Assembly: GCA_964530165.1 (NCBI GenBank)
Contig: CAZGYE010000095.1
Coordinates: 1-17,419, forward strand
Direction: 5' to 3'
DNA from: CAZGYE01 sp964530165
GTDB lineage: Bacteria > Planctomycetota > Planctomycetia > Planctomycetales > Planctomycetaceae
Length of the DNA: 17,419 bases
Position 1 is the stretch's first letter. Each line of letters opens with the position of its first letter. Made by a program: the position numbers and the translations under genes. Of the stretch, positions 7,269 through 14,070 are shown in pieces. The notes under the pieces are model-generated. The model did not search any database. It was not told where the DNA came from and saw nothing but the letters and a program-made list of their open reading frames with translations.

Positions 7269-8915
7269 CTAAATCAGCCCGGCCAGCTCTTGCAGTTGGT
7301 GCCAGTTTTCGAGGCGTTCGGCTTTGGTGTCTTGCAGCACCTGAGAGGGATTGCCCTCTTTGTCGAAGTGCTTGGCAAAGCGGCCTTCGCTGCGGCAGAA
7401 GTCGATGAAGTCAACCGTCTCGCCCGTTTTGGGATTGGTCCACCAGTCTTCCTTCGCGGCGGGATTGCCTTGCAGCGACAGCCGCTTCTTGATCGAGTCG
7501 CCCTTGCGGGGATCGTAGATCAGCAGAGGGAAGGCCCGCGTGTCGACGGCCAGGCGCGCCTGATCGGAGGCCATGTTGTCGGCGACTCCATGTTCAGGCT
7601 GGCAGGTGGTGTAGCAGCAGATGACTGCCGGGCCGTCGAACTCCAGCGCCCCCAGCACTGACTTGTAAAAGTGGTTGGTGTGTGCCGGCGTCGTCTGGGC
7701 GACATAGGTGCGAGGATGCATCATGACGATTTGGGCGATTTCCTTGCGGCGCTCCTGTTTGCCGGCGAATTTCTTCCCGTGCAGGCTCATTTTGGTGTTT
7801 TGCCCGGTAAAAGTGGCCGTCGACGCCTGGCCGCCGGTGTTCGAGTAGACCTGCGTGTCGAGGACGAGCACGTTGACGTCCAACCCCGAGGCCAACAACC
7901 GCGAGAGCGACTGGAACCCGATGTCGTAGATGGCCCCGTCGCCGCCGATGCACCACAGCGGCTTGTCGTGCCAACCCATCTGGTTCCAGCGCATGCGGAC
8001 TCCCATGGCGTCGGCTGCGACGTTCTCGAACAGGGAGTTCGTCCAGGGAACCAAATACGGGTTGTACGGGTAGGTCGACGCGTAGACGGTGTTGCAGCCG
8101 GTGGCGGCCACGATGGCCCATTGATCGCCGTACTGGACGCCAGTGGCCGCGCACAGCATCCGCAGGGCCGTCCCTTCGCCGCAGCCGGCGCACGAACCCG
8201 CCCCGCCGACGTAAATATGCGCCTGCTCTTTGAGCATCATGTCGATCAGCAGGTTGTCGTTGACGTAGGACTCGTCCGACGGGCCGAACTGCTTGAAAAG
8301 GCGATGGCTCTTGCGGATCTGCTCCACCGTCTTCTCGGATTTCTGGATCATCTTGAGCGCATCGTCGTCGCAGACGGTCACGCACTCGGCGCATCCTTTG
8401 CACTTGCTGGGGTCGATGATGATGGCAAAGCGGCCCCCTTCTTTGCCTTTCTTCTGCGGTCCCTCGTAGTATTTGCGGGTCTTGGACCACTGGCGGGCGA
8501 ACATTTCGCGGTCGGCCGGGTCTTCGATCGCCTGGAGTTTCTCTTCCAAGGTCGACTCGGCGAGCACCTTGCCCAGAATGGCCGTGTCGGGGCATTCGGT
8601 CACGCAGTCCATGCAGCCGGTGCAGTTCTCGGAGATGTATTCCGGAATCTCGGGGGCCACGTAACTGAGGTCTCGCAGCGTGGCCGTCCCGGCCGGAATC
8701 AACGACCTCGCCACAGAAAGGTCAGCCGGCAATCGCTTTTCGCCGTAACCTTCCTCGTAGTTGCGGATGATTCGCTCGTTGAAATCGTTGACGTCCAGAA
8801 TCGGCAATTCCACCTGTTTGTACGAGGAATCGAACAGCGTGCCGTAGCTGTTGTTATTGAACGGATCGCGCTGGTTCGCCTCGTTCATCGAAGCTGATTG
8901 TTCGACTGTAGCCAT
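7269..8915 (-). CDS. Pyruvate:ferredoxin oxidoreductase, ferredoxin + TPP (delta-beta) subunit
   Basis: 548 residues. I start at the ATG at 8915 (MATVEQ), which has AAAGGA six bases upstream, rather than the ATG at 8936. Two 4Fe-4S motifs lie at Cys98/101/104/108 (CTGCMDCVTECP) and Cys172/175/178/182 (CKGCAECVTVCD). The thiamine-diphosphate domain follows: CAGCGEG (Cys242, 245), ATGC (Cys274), GGDGAIYDIG (324 on), LVLDTQVYSNTGGQ (to 363) and a last cluster Cys438 in TTCQPEHG. These match domains V-VI of NifJ-type enzymes, which oxidise pyruvate to acetyl-CoA and CO2 and reduce ferredoxin or flavodoxin. The partner gene ends 24 bases upstream, so the two form an operon. A porB-like name would fit. 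Pyruvate as substrate is inferred from similarity to NifJ; another 2-oxoacid is possible. Confidence 0.92.
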   Translation of the reverse strand: MATVEQSASMNEANQRDPFNNNSYGTLFDSSYKQVELPILDVNDFNERIIRNYEEGYGEKRLPADLSVARSLIPAGTATLRDLSYVAPEIPEYISENCTGCMDCVTECPDTAILGKVLAESTLEEKLQAIEDPADREMFARQWSKTRKYYEGPQKKGKEGGRFAIIIDPSKCKGCAECVTVCDDDALKMIQKSEKTVEQIRKSHRLFKQFGPSDESYVNDNLLIDMMLKEQAHIYVGGAGSCAGCGEGTALRMLCAATGVQYGDQWAIVAATGCNTVYASTYPYNPYLVPWTNSLFENVAADAMGVRMRWNQMGWHDKPLWCIGGDGAIYDIGFQSLSRLLASGLDVNVLVLDTQVYSNTGGQASTATFTGQNTKMSLHGKKFAGKQERRKEIAQIVMMHPRTYVAQTTPAHTNHFYKSVLGALEFDGPAVICCYTTCQPEHGVADNMASDQARLAVDTRAFPLLIYDPRKGDSIKKRLSLQGNPAAKEDWWTNPKTGETVDFIDFCRSEGRFAKHFDKEGNPSQVLQDTKAERLENWHQLQELAGLI

Positions 8916-8934
8916 CGTTATTCCTTTCAGCCGC

Positions 8935-8948
8935 ATTGGTCATTCGTC
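8935..8948 (-). repeat. Two heptanucleotide units at the end of the upstream por gene
   Basis: On the minus strand this reads GACGAAT-GACCAAT. The TGA stop of the alpha-gamma gene is formed at the junction of the two units. The same heptad, in the same register relative to the stop, occurs at the end of rplU (12004-12031). Confidence 0.4.
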
Positions 8949-10934
8949 ATTTCCGCCGTGGATAATCGCCTGCGGGATCTCCTGCATCTCGCTGTAGCCG
9001 CGCTTGACGCAGGTCAGATTGTCTTGAACGGTCTGTTCACCCCGCTTGCCGAAGTATCGACGCAGGGCTTTCTCGACGCCGGCGTAGACCTCTTCGTCCG
9101 ACATCCCGCTTTCTTTGGAAAACGGAGTCAGCTTCAGAAAGGCCCCCAGCAGCACGATGCCCTGCATCCGCATCTCCAGGTCAGGCTCGGAGGCGACTTC
9201 GCGGGCGATCGAGACCATGTCGGCAAAATAGACCCGCAGCTTCCCGTCGCGAATCGTTTTTTTCTTGTCGGCCGGAATGCGCTGCCAGACGTCGGCCGGC
9301 TCGGTGAAATGGCTCTGCATGAAGATCGCGCCGCCTTCGACCATGCCCATCAGCGGATTGCCGCTGAGTAACGCCGCCGTGTCGTTCAGCACGACCAGAT
9401 CGACGTATTCCAGCTCGGCATGTTGGAAGATGTGTGAATCGGCGATCGTCAGGTAGTAAGTGGTCGGCAGGCCCTTTTTTTCCGATCCGTACTTGGGGTA
9501 GGCTTGAACGTCCTTGCCGAACACCTGCCCGCCGATGGTGGCGATCACCTTGTTCGTGGTGACCGAGCCGAATCCACCCACCGAGTGACCGCGCATGGAG
9601 AACGCGCCCGGCGGACGCAGGTCCGGGTCTTCGGTCACCTCCAGCGCCAAGGAGTGCTGGACGCCCAGGCAGAAGAAGTTTTGACGGTCGTGGATCATGT
9701 TCTCGAAGGTGGCCATGATGTCGCCGGGGCGGACGTCTCGGCTGCCCAATCCGGCCGCTCCGTGATAGACGCGCGGAATACGGTCGATCTTTTCCAGCCC
9801 TGCTTGTCCGGTGGCGGCGTCGCACAACGCGGCTTTGATCTCCCGCGTCAGGTGGTTGCCGGTGGTGGAGAGCGGATCGTCCATCCGCTCGATCACGGTG
9901 AACGCCTTCGCGCCTTTCAGTACGTCGACAATCCGCCGAGAAGGGAACGGGCGGAAGCAATAGATGTTCAAACAGCCTGCTTTCACACCCTTCTTGTCCC
10001 GCAGATAATCGACGGTTGTCTGTGCCGTTTCCATGTAGGAACCCAGACCGACGATGATGTACTCGGCATCCTCGCAGCGGTAGGCGTCGACGAAGTCGTA
10101 CTGCCGGCCCGTCTTGCGGTAAAACTCGTCGAAGGCGTCCTGCAAGGCCGGCTCGACTTGATCGTAATACCACCGCTGGGCGATCTTGCCCTTCATGTAC
10201 GAATCTTGGTTCTGGACCACGCCCGACATGATCGGGTTGTTCGGGTCCATCAGGTTGATCAGCTTCTCTTCCGGCTTGCCGACGAACTCCTTCATCATTT
10301 CCGGCTCGGCCAGCAGGACGCTCTCGACGGTGTGGGTGGTCAGAAAGCCGTCCTGCACGTTCATGAACGGGGTCGACGACGCCTCGGCCGCCCGGCGAGC
10401 AATCAGGCACAAATCGCCGACCTCCTGCGCACTGCGGGCGAACAGCATGCCCCAGCCGCAATCGGCCACGGCCATCACGTCGTCGTGGCCGGCGTGAACG
10501 TTCAAGGCCTGGCTGGTCAGCGCGCGGGCGCCGATGTTGAACACGATCGGCAACCGTTTGCCGGAGATCACGTACAGCACTTCCTTCATCAACACCAGCC
10601 CCTGGCCGGAGGTGAAGTTCGTCACCCGCCCGCCAGCCAAGGCGAACCCTTCACAGAACGTGGCGGCAGAATGCTCGCTCTCCGGTTCCAGGAACACCAG
10701 GTCCTGCCCCCACAGGTTGGGGATGCCGTTCATCACCGCTGCGTTGAAACCGCTGCCCATCGTCGTGGAGCTGGTAATGGGATAGGCGCCCGAACCCTGA
10801 CAGACGTGCGTCTCGACCCAAACAACGGCCTCGGACCCGTCGCAGGTCGTCGGAATCCCGGGAAATGGGAAATTCGGTTCGAATTCTTCGGGGACTGAGG
10901 ATCCGGATGTTCTATCAATTGCATTCGTAGCCAT
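8940..10934 (-). CDS. Pyruvate:ferredoxin oxidoreductase, alpha-gamma subunit
   Basis: 664 residues from the ATG at 10934, with AGAGG 10 bases upstream; the ATG at 10988 lies inside the promoter/operator region and is not used. The N-terminal POR_N domain begins about residue 25 (TTCDGSEAVVWV, GSGAYPITSSTTMG) and contains TNFTSGQGLVLM and a HAGHDDVMAVADCGWG stretch. Domain II follows (EYIIVGLGSYMETAQTTVDYL, CFRPFP). The gamma domain lies at about 440-610 (MRGHSVGGFGSVTTNKVIA, YPKYGSEKKG, VVLNDTAALL). The domain order alpha-II-gamma is that of single-chain NifJ, not of the gamma-alpha (KorA-type) fusions, so this gene plus the next equals a NifJ split before its ferredoxin domain. A porA-like name would fit. 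It is first in the operon, behind the promoter at 11009-11037. Confidence 0.92.
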   Translation of the reverse strand: MATNAIDRTSGSSVPEEFEPNFPFPGIPTTCDGSEAVVWVETHVCQGSGAYPITSSTTMGSGFNAAVMNGIPNLWGQDLVFLEPESEHSAATFCEGFALAGGRVTNFTSGQGLVLMKEVLYVISGKRLPIVFNIGARALTSQALNVHAGHDDVMAVADCGWGMLFARSAQEVGDLCLIARRAAEASSTPFMNVQDGFLTTHTVESVLLAEPEMMKEFVGKPEEKLINLMDPNNPIMSGVVQNQDSYMKGKIAQRWYYDQVEPALQDAFDEFYRKTGRQYDFVDAYRCEDAEYIIVGLGSYMETAQTTVDYLRDKKGVKAGCLNIYCFRPFPSRRIVDVLKGAKAFTVIERMDDPLSTTGNHLTREIKAALCDAATGQAGLEKIDRIPRVYHGAAGLGSRDVRPGDIMATFENMIHDRQNFFCLGVQHSLALEVTEDPDLRPPGAFSMRGHSVGGFGSVTTNKVIATIGGQVFGKDVQAYPKYGSEKKGLPTTYYLTIADSHIFQHAELEYVDLVVLNDTAALLSGNPLMGMVEGGAIFMQSHFTEPADVWQRIPADKKKTIRDGKLRVYFADMVSIAREVASEPDLEMRMQGIVLLGAFLKLTPFSKESGMSDEEVYAGVEKALRRYFGKRGEQTVQDNLTCVKRGYSEMQEIPQAIIHGGNDE

Positions 10935-10984
10935 CGGTGATCGACCTCTTCTTTCCGATCTGGAAAATAGATTCTCGCCGGTAC

Positions 10985-11012
10985 TCATCCCGTCCGGTGA
11001 GGAACGGGATGA
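10985..11012. promoter_or_regulatory. Inverted repeat overlapping the por promoter (candidate operator)
   Basis: TCATCCCGT (10985-10993) and ACGGGATGA (11004-11012) are perfectly complementary 9-base arms, 10 bases apart, so their centres are 19 bases apart, about two helical turns. One arm overlaps the -10 box and the predicted start of transcription (about 11002) falls in the spacer. A dimeric regulator binding here would block transcription. As only one arm would be transcribed, it is more likely a DNA site than an RNA hairpin. Confidence 0.45.
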
Positions 11013-11037
11013 TAGCTAGTTATGGATTTGACGTCAG
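11009..11037 (-). promoter_or_regulatory. Candidate sigma-70-type promoter of the por operon
   Basis: On the minus strand CTGACG (11037-11032), a 17-base spacer and TATCAT (11014-11009) match the -35 (4 of 6) and -10 (5 of 6) consensus. The predicted start is near 11002, giving a leader of about 68 bases to the ATG at 10934. Planctomycete promoters are less well defined than those of E. coli, so the call is moderate. Confidence 0.45.
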
Positions 11038-11500
11038 CGCGGATATTGACCGGACGGCCGACCCCAACCACGGAAATGGCTTCACGAGGTGGCGAACCGC
11101 CTTGGCTGGCCCTCGTGACTCCGAACGGAGACTGCAATTCTCGACAGGCCACATTGCTTGCGGCCGCACAGAGTGACCGCATGTCTCGTCGCCCAATCCC
11201 AAGGCGTTATTGTTAATAGTACAAAATTGTAGTCAGATGGCAAACCAAATTCCAGTGCCGGTGACACTTTGAACAGTCTGCTGGGCGACTCGCGTTTGTC
11301 CGTTTGTTTTGCGCAGACGGTTCAGCCGGCGCAATCACTTCGTGCGGAACGATTCCACCCGCAGCTTCGCGTAGCGCGCGGCCCGTCATTCGCCGCATGG
11401 CCGTTTGCATTCTATCTTTGTAAGGTTGCTCAGACTAGGCGGATTCTCCGAAAACCGGGTTTCCGCATTCACGATCCATCAGTCAACAGAGGCTTACGAG

Positions 11501-11983
11501 ATGTTTGGCTTTTTCATTCGGAAAAAACGCTTGGAGGTTCGGCGGATGTTCCAGGGACGGATGAACCGCAACTATTTCCACCAATTCCGGTTCGGCAAGC
11601 GTGTCGATCCCCGCGCCAACCATTGCGAAGTGTTGTGGATCATTCCGTACGACGACTCAACCGGAAAGCCAAACTTCCGCCGCGTGCTCCCGCTGGTCAC
11701 CAAAGACGCAAGCTCGGAGGGTCTGTCGCTCATCCACACCGAGCCGTTCGATTGGAAAAAAGTGCTGGTCGGACTGCCGGCGATTGAGGAAAGTGGCACG
11801 ATTTTCGTCGATTGTACGCATCAACATTCCACTCCTCTTGGGTTCGGCTTCTACCAGATCGGCCTGCACCCGGAAGAGATCGTGATGCTGAGCGCCTCGG
11901 ACCACGCCGAGTTGGATCGACAGTTGGCCATTCGGGAACAAAAACAGGAAAAATACGAAGAACTCGCAACAGCCTGCACGTAG
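11501..11983 (+). CDS. Conserved-looking protein with PilZ-like features
   Basis: 160 residues from the ATG at 11501, with AGAGG at 11488-11492 (8 bases spacing); the open frame extends upstream to 11405 but without a comparable site. The N-terminus is basic (FIRKKRLEVRRMFQGRMNR). The middle resembles a PilZ beta-barrel: EVLWIIPYDD, then VTKDASSEGLSLIH, which fits the [D/N]-x-S-x-x-G element, then GFGFYQIGLHPEEIV. The partner R-x-x-x-R motif is not clearly placed. The C-terminus is a charged helix (DRQLAIREQKQEKYEEL). No membrane span. If it is a PilZ protein it would bind cyclic-di-GMP; this is inference. It stands alone, transcribed away from por and toward rplU. Confidence 0.6.
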   Translation: MFGFFIRKKRLEVRRMFQGRMNRNYFHQFRFGKRVDPRANHCEVLWIIPYDDSTGKPNFRRVLPLVTKDASSEGLSLIHTEPFDWKKVLVGLPAIEESGTIFVDCTHQHSTPLGFGFYQIGLHPEEIVMLSASDHAELDRQLAIREQKQEKYEELATACT

Positions 11984-11984
11984 T

Positions 11985-12004
11985 TGCCGGAATGTTCACC
12001 GGCA
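11985..12004. other. Small hairpin between convergent genes
   Basis: TGCCGG (11985-11990), an 8-base loop and CCGGCA (11999-12004) form a perfect 6-bp stem in the 39-base gap between the stop of the PilZ-like gene and that of rplU. It could serve as a terminator for both directions, but no T-run follows on either strand. Confidence 0.3.
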
Positions 12005-12031
12005 TTCGTCATCACTCATTCGTCATGACTC
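12004..12031 (-). repeat. Four heptanucleotide units spanning the rplU stop
   Basis: On the minus strand it reads GAGTCAT-GACGAAT-GAGTGAT-GACGAAT, four units of seven bases of the form GA-N3-AT. The rplU stop TGA (12025-12023) lies at the junction of the first two units. CATTCGTCAT occurs twice, 4 bases apart, on the plus strand, and once more at 8941-8950, at the end of the por alpha-gamma gene. Confidence 0.5.
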
Positions 12032-12394
12032 TTCTGCAGTCTCGGCCGATGCGGTTTGCTCGACGATCTCCAAGCCGGGCACGTTGATGGCGGTGATCTG
12101 CACCGACGTGTGCTTCTGGCGATGGCCCGTGTGCGTGCGGGAGTTCTTCCGGCGGCGGATTTTTTGGATCTCGAGTTTCGGCCCCTTGAGTTCGGGAGTC
12201 ACCACTTCCGCCTCGACGCGGGCGCCTTCAATCATCGGGCGACCGATCGCGCTGGCGCCGCCGCCGTTGGCCAGCAGCACGCGATCGAACGTCACCGTGT
12301 CTCCCTTCTGAACGTCAGCCTGGTAATCGATTGTTAAGGTATCGCCTGGCTGGACGCGATACTGGTGCGAACCATCCTCGATGACTGCAAACAT
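12023..12394 (-). CDS. rplU: 50S ribosomal protein L21
   Basis: 123 residues from the ATG at 12394. Two GTG codons upstream (12409, 12403) are in frame, but L21 normally begins M-[FY]-A-V-I, as here (MFAVIEDGSHQYRV). The body follows the family: QPGDTLTIDY, FDRVLLANGG, IGRPMIEGARV, then the basic signature KIRRRKNSRTHTGHRQKHTS. About 15 extra acidic residues (to AETAEES) extend the usual ~103-residue length. L21 binds 23S rRNA in the large subunit. It lies 20 bases after the RNase gene, matching the rng-rplU linkage known from many bacteria, but the usual partner rpmA (L27) does not follow. Confidence 0.96.
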   Translation of the reverse strand: MFAVIEDGSHQYRVQPGDTLTIDYQADVQKGDTVTFDRVLLANGGGASAIGRPMIEGARVEAEVVTPELKGPKLEIQKIRRRKNSRTHTGHRQKHTSVQITAINVPGLEIVEQTASAETAEES

Positions 12395-12414
12395 AGGTTT
12401 CACTTTCACTGGGC

Positions 12415-14031
12415 TCAGTATTTGGATTTCGAGTTCGGCTGGACCAAAATTTTGATCTCGCTGCCGGCGTCGTTCGTACAGCGGAAGCTGACGTGCTCCG
12501 GGGTGACGTCGGTTCGCGAGTCGATGTTGACGACGACGCTGTACAGCTCTTCGATGCGAGTGATCTCCCGCCGTTTGCGGTTGGTGAGGTAGCTGGCCAC
12601 CCGTTGGTGCACTTCGATGGCCACCCGCGAGATGTCGTCGCGGTTGGCGGTGGTCATCAAGGTCCGCATGACCTCAATGGCCAGACTCTCGGTGGTTTTG
12701 ACCTGCCCGACTCCGCTGCAACTCGGACAATCCTCGTAGACGCTGCGGCGCAGGGAAGGCCGAATGCGCTGCCGCGTCATTTCGATCAATCCGAAGGGAC
12801 TAATCCGCAGGACTTTGGTGCGGGCGCGGTCGCGACGGACTGCTTCGCGCAGGACGCGTTCGATCTCTCGACGATGCCGGTCTTCCCGCATGTCGATGAA
12901 GTCGTTGACGATCACACCCCCCAAGTCGCGCAGCCGGATTTGCCGGGAAATCTCTTCGGCGGCGCGCAGATTGACCTGGTACGCAGTTTTTTCGGCGTCG
13001 TCATCGGCGCGGAAGTTGCCGCTGTTGACGTCGATGGCGACCAGTGCTTCGGTTTGATCGATGACGATCGATCCGCCGCCCGGCAAAGGGACGTGCCGAT
13101 CTTGAATGCGGGCGATTTCGTTCTCGATCTTGTACTTGTAGAAGAGCGGCTCCTTGCCTTCGTACAGTTTGACGCGGTTGACGTGTCGCGGCAGAACAAC
13201 CTTCATGAATTCACGGGCCCGTTCGTAGGCCTCGGGCTCGTCGATCCAGACCGCATCGATCTCGCTGTTGTAGATATCGCGGATCGTGCGGATGATCATG
13301 TCGCTTTCTTCGTAGATGTCCAGCGGCGCCGGCGCCTTTTTGATCCGTCGGACGATCGTCCGCCAGAGCCGCATCAGGTAGTTCAGATCGCGTTGAAGAT
13401 CTTTCTTGGTGCGGTCGATCCCGGCAGTGCGAATGATGAACCCCAGACCGGCGGGCGGCTTCAGCTCGTTCAGACTCCCACGCAGCTTGCGGCGCACGTC
13501 TTCGTCGCTGATCTTGCGGCTGACGCCAACCCGCTGCAATCCCGGCATCAGCACCAGATAGCGTCCGGGAATACTGATGTAGGTGGAGAGCGTCGGCCCC
13601 TTCGTGCCGAGACCCTCCTTAATCACCTGCACCAGCACTTCGCTGCCTCGCTTGAAGATGTCTTGAATGGCCGGCTTGCTGCGGATGTTGCGTTCGTTGT
13701 GCCGCGCCGCCCGCCCGCGAGCGGAGCGCCCGTTGCCGTTCCCGGCAGGGCCGCGTTCGTGCGTCTTGTCGCGCGAGTTCGGGACCAGATGTTTGTAGTA
13801 TTGGTACTCGACGTCGCTGACGTGCAGAAAACCGTTCCGGCCGACTCCAAAGTCGACGAATGCCGCCTGGATGCTCGGCTCGATGTTGACGATCCGTCCC
13901 TTGTAAATGTTACTGACGTAGTTTTCCGCGCTCGTGCGCTCGACGTAGAGCTCCTCCAGCAGGCCGTCCTCGACGATCGCGATTCGGCTTTCTTCCGGCT
14001 GGAGAACATTGATCAACATTTCCTTTTTCAT
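12415..14031 (-). CDS. rng: Ribonuclease E/G family endoribonuclease
   Basis: 538 residues. I start at the ATG at 14031 (MKKEMLINV), like E. coli RNase E (MKRMLINA); a GTG lies two codons upstream. Domains: split S1 RNA-binding domain (about 35-145; NIYKGRIVNIEPSIQAAFVDFG), a 5' sensor/RNase H-like region, and the DNase I-like catalytic part with Asp334 (LVAIDVNSGNF) and Asp380 (VNDFIDM), equivalent to the Mg-binding Asp303 and Asp346 of RNase E. The Zn-link CPSCSGVG is at Cys435/438. The C-terminal scaffold of RNase E is absent, so it is RNase G-sized. An additional ~30 residues, basic and Gly-rich, sit within the S1 domain near 88-118. It probably matures rRNA and starts mRNA decay. It lies between ptsI (39 bases) and rplU (20 bases). 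Confidence 0.95.
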   Translation of the reverse strand: MKKEMLINVLQPEESRIAIVEDGLLEELYVERTSAENYVSNIYKGRIVNIEPSIQAAFVDFGVGRNGFLHVSDVEYQYYKHLVPNSRDKTHERGPAGNGNGRSARGRAARHNERNIRSKPAIQDIFKRGSEVLVQVIKEGLGTKGPTLSTYISIPGRYLVLMPGLQRVGVSRKISDEDVRRKLRGSLNELKPPAGLGFIIRTAGIDRTKKDLQRDLNYLMRLWRTIVRRIKKAPAPLDIYEESDMIIRTIRDIYNSEIDAVWIDEPEAYERAREFMKVVLPRHVNRVKLYEGKEPLFYKYKIENEIARIQDRHVPLPGGGSIVIDQTEALVAIDVNSGNFRADDDAEKTAYQVNLRAAEEISRQIRLRDLGGVIVNDFIDMREDRHRREIERVLREAVRRDRARTKVLRISPFGLIEMTRQRIRPSLRRSVYEDCPSCSGVGQVKTTESLAIEVMRTLMTTANRDDISRVAIEVHQRVASYLTNRKRREITRIEELYSVVVNIDSRTDVTPEHVSFRCTNDAGSEIKILVQPNSKSKY

Positions 14032-14070
14032 GACCACGCTGTTTGCTTTTCATCACAGTAAAGTGTTTGC

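Larger units (their letters stand above)
10935..11500. other. Divergent intergenic region, por operon / PilZ-like gene
   Basis: The por-proximal end holds a promoter and an inverted repeat (listed separately). A short AT-rich patch near 11213-11235 may hold a further promoter, since TTGCCA and TACTAT occur 16 bases apart on the minus strand, but this is a weak match. I find no convincing promoter for the plus-strand gene at 11501. The open frames here look like chance. Confidence 0.55.

Noticed and set aside
7671..10898. Long plus-strand open frames antisense to the por genes (408 and 464 codons)
   Set aside because: The minus-strand frames have clear catalytic motifs along their whole length. 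The antisense frames have no recognisable domain and result from the GC-rich codon bias.
12493..14061. 522-codon plus-strand open frame opposite the RNase gene
   Set aside because: It is the complement of a fully conserved RNase E/G gene, with Asp/Val-rich shadow composition and no domain.
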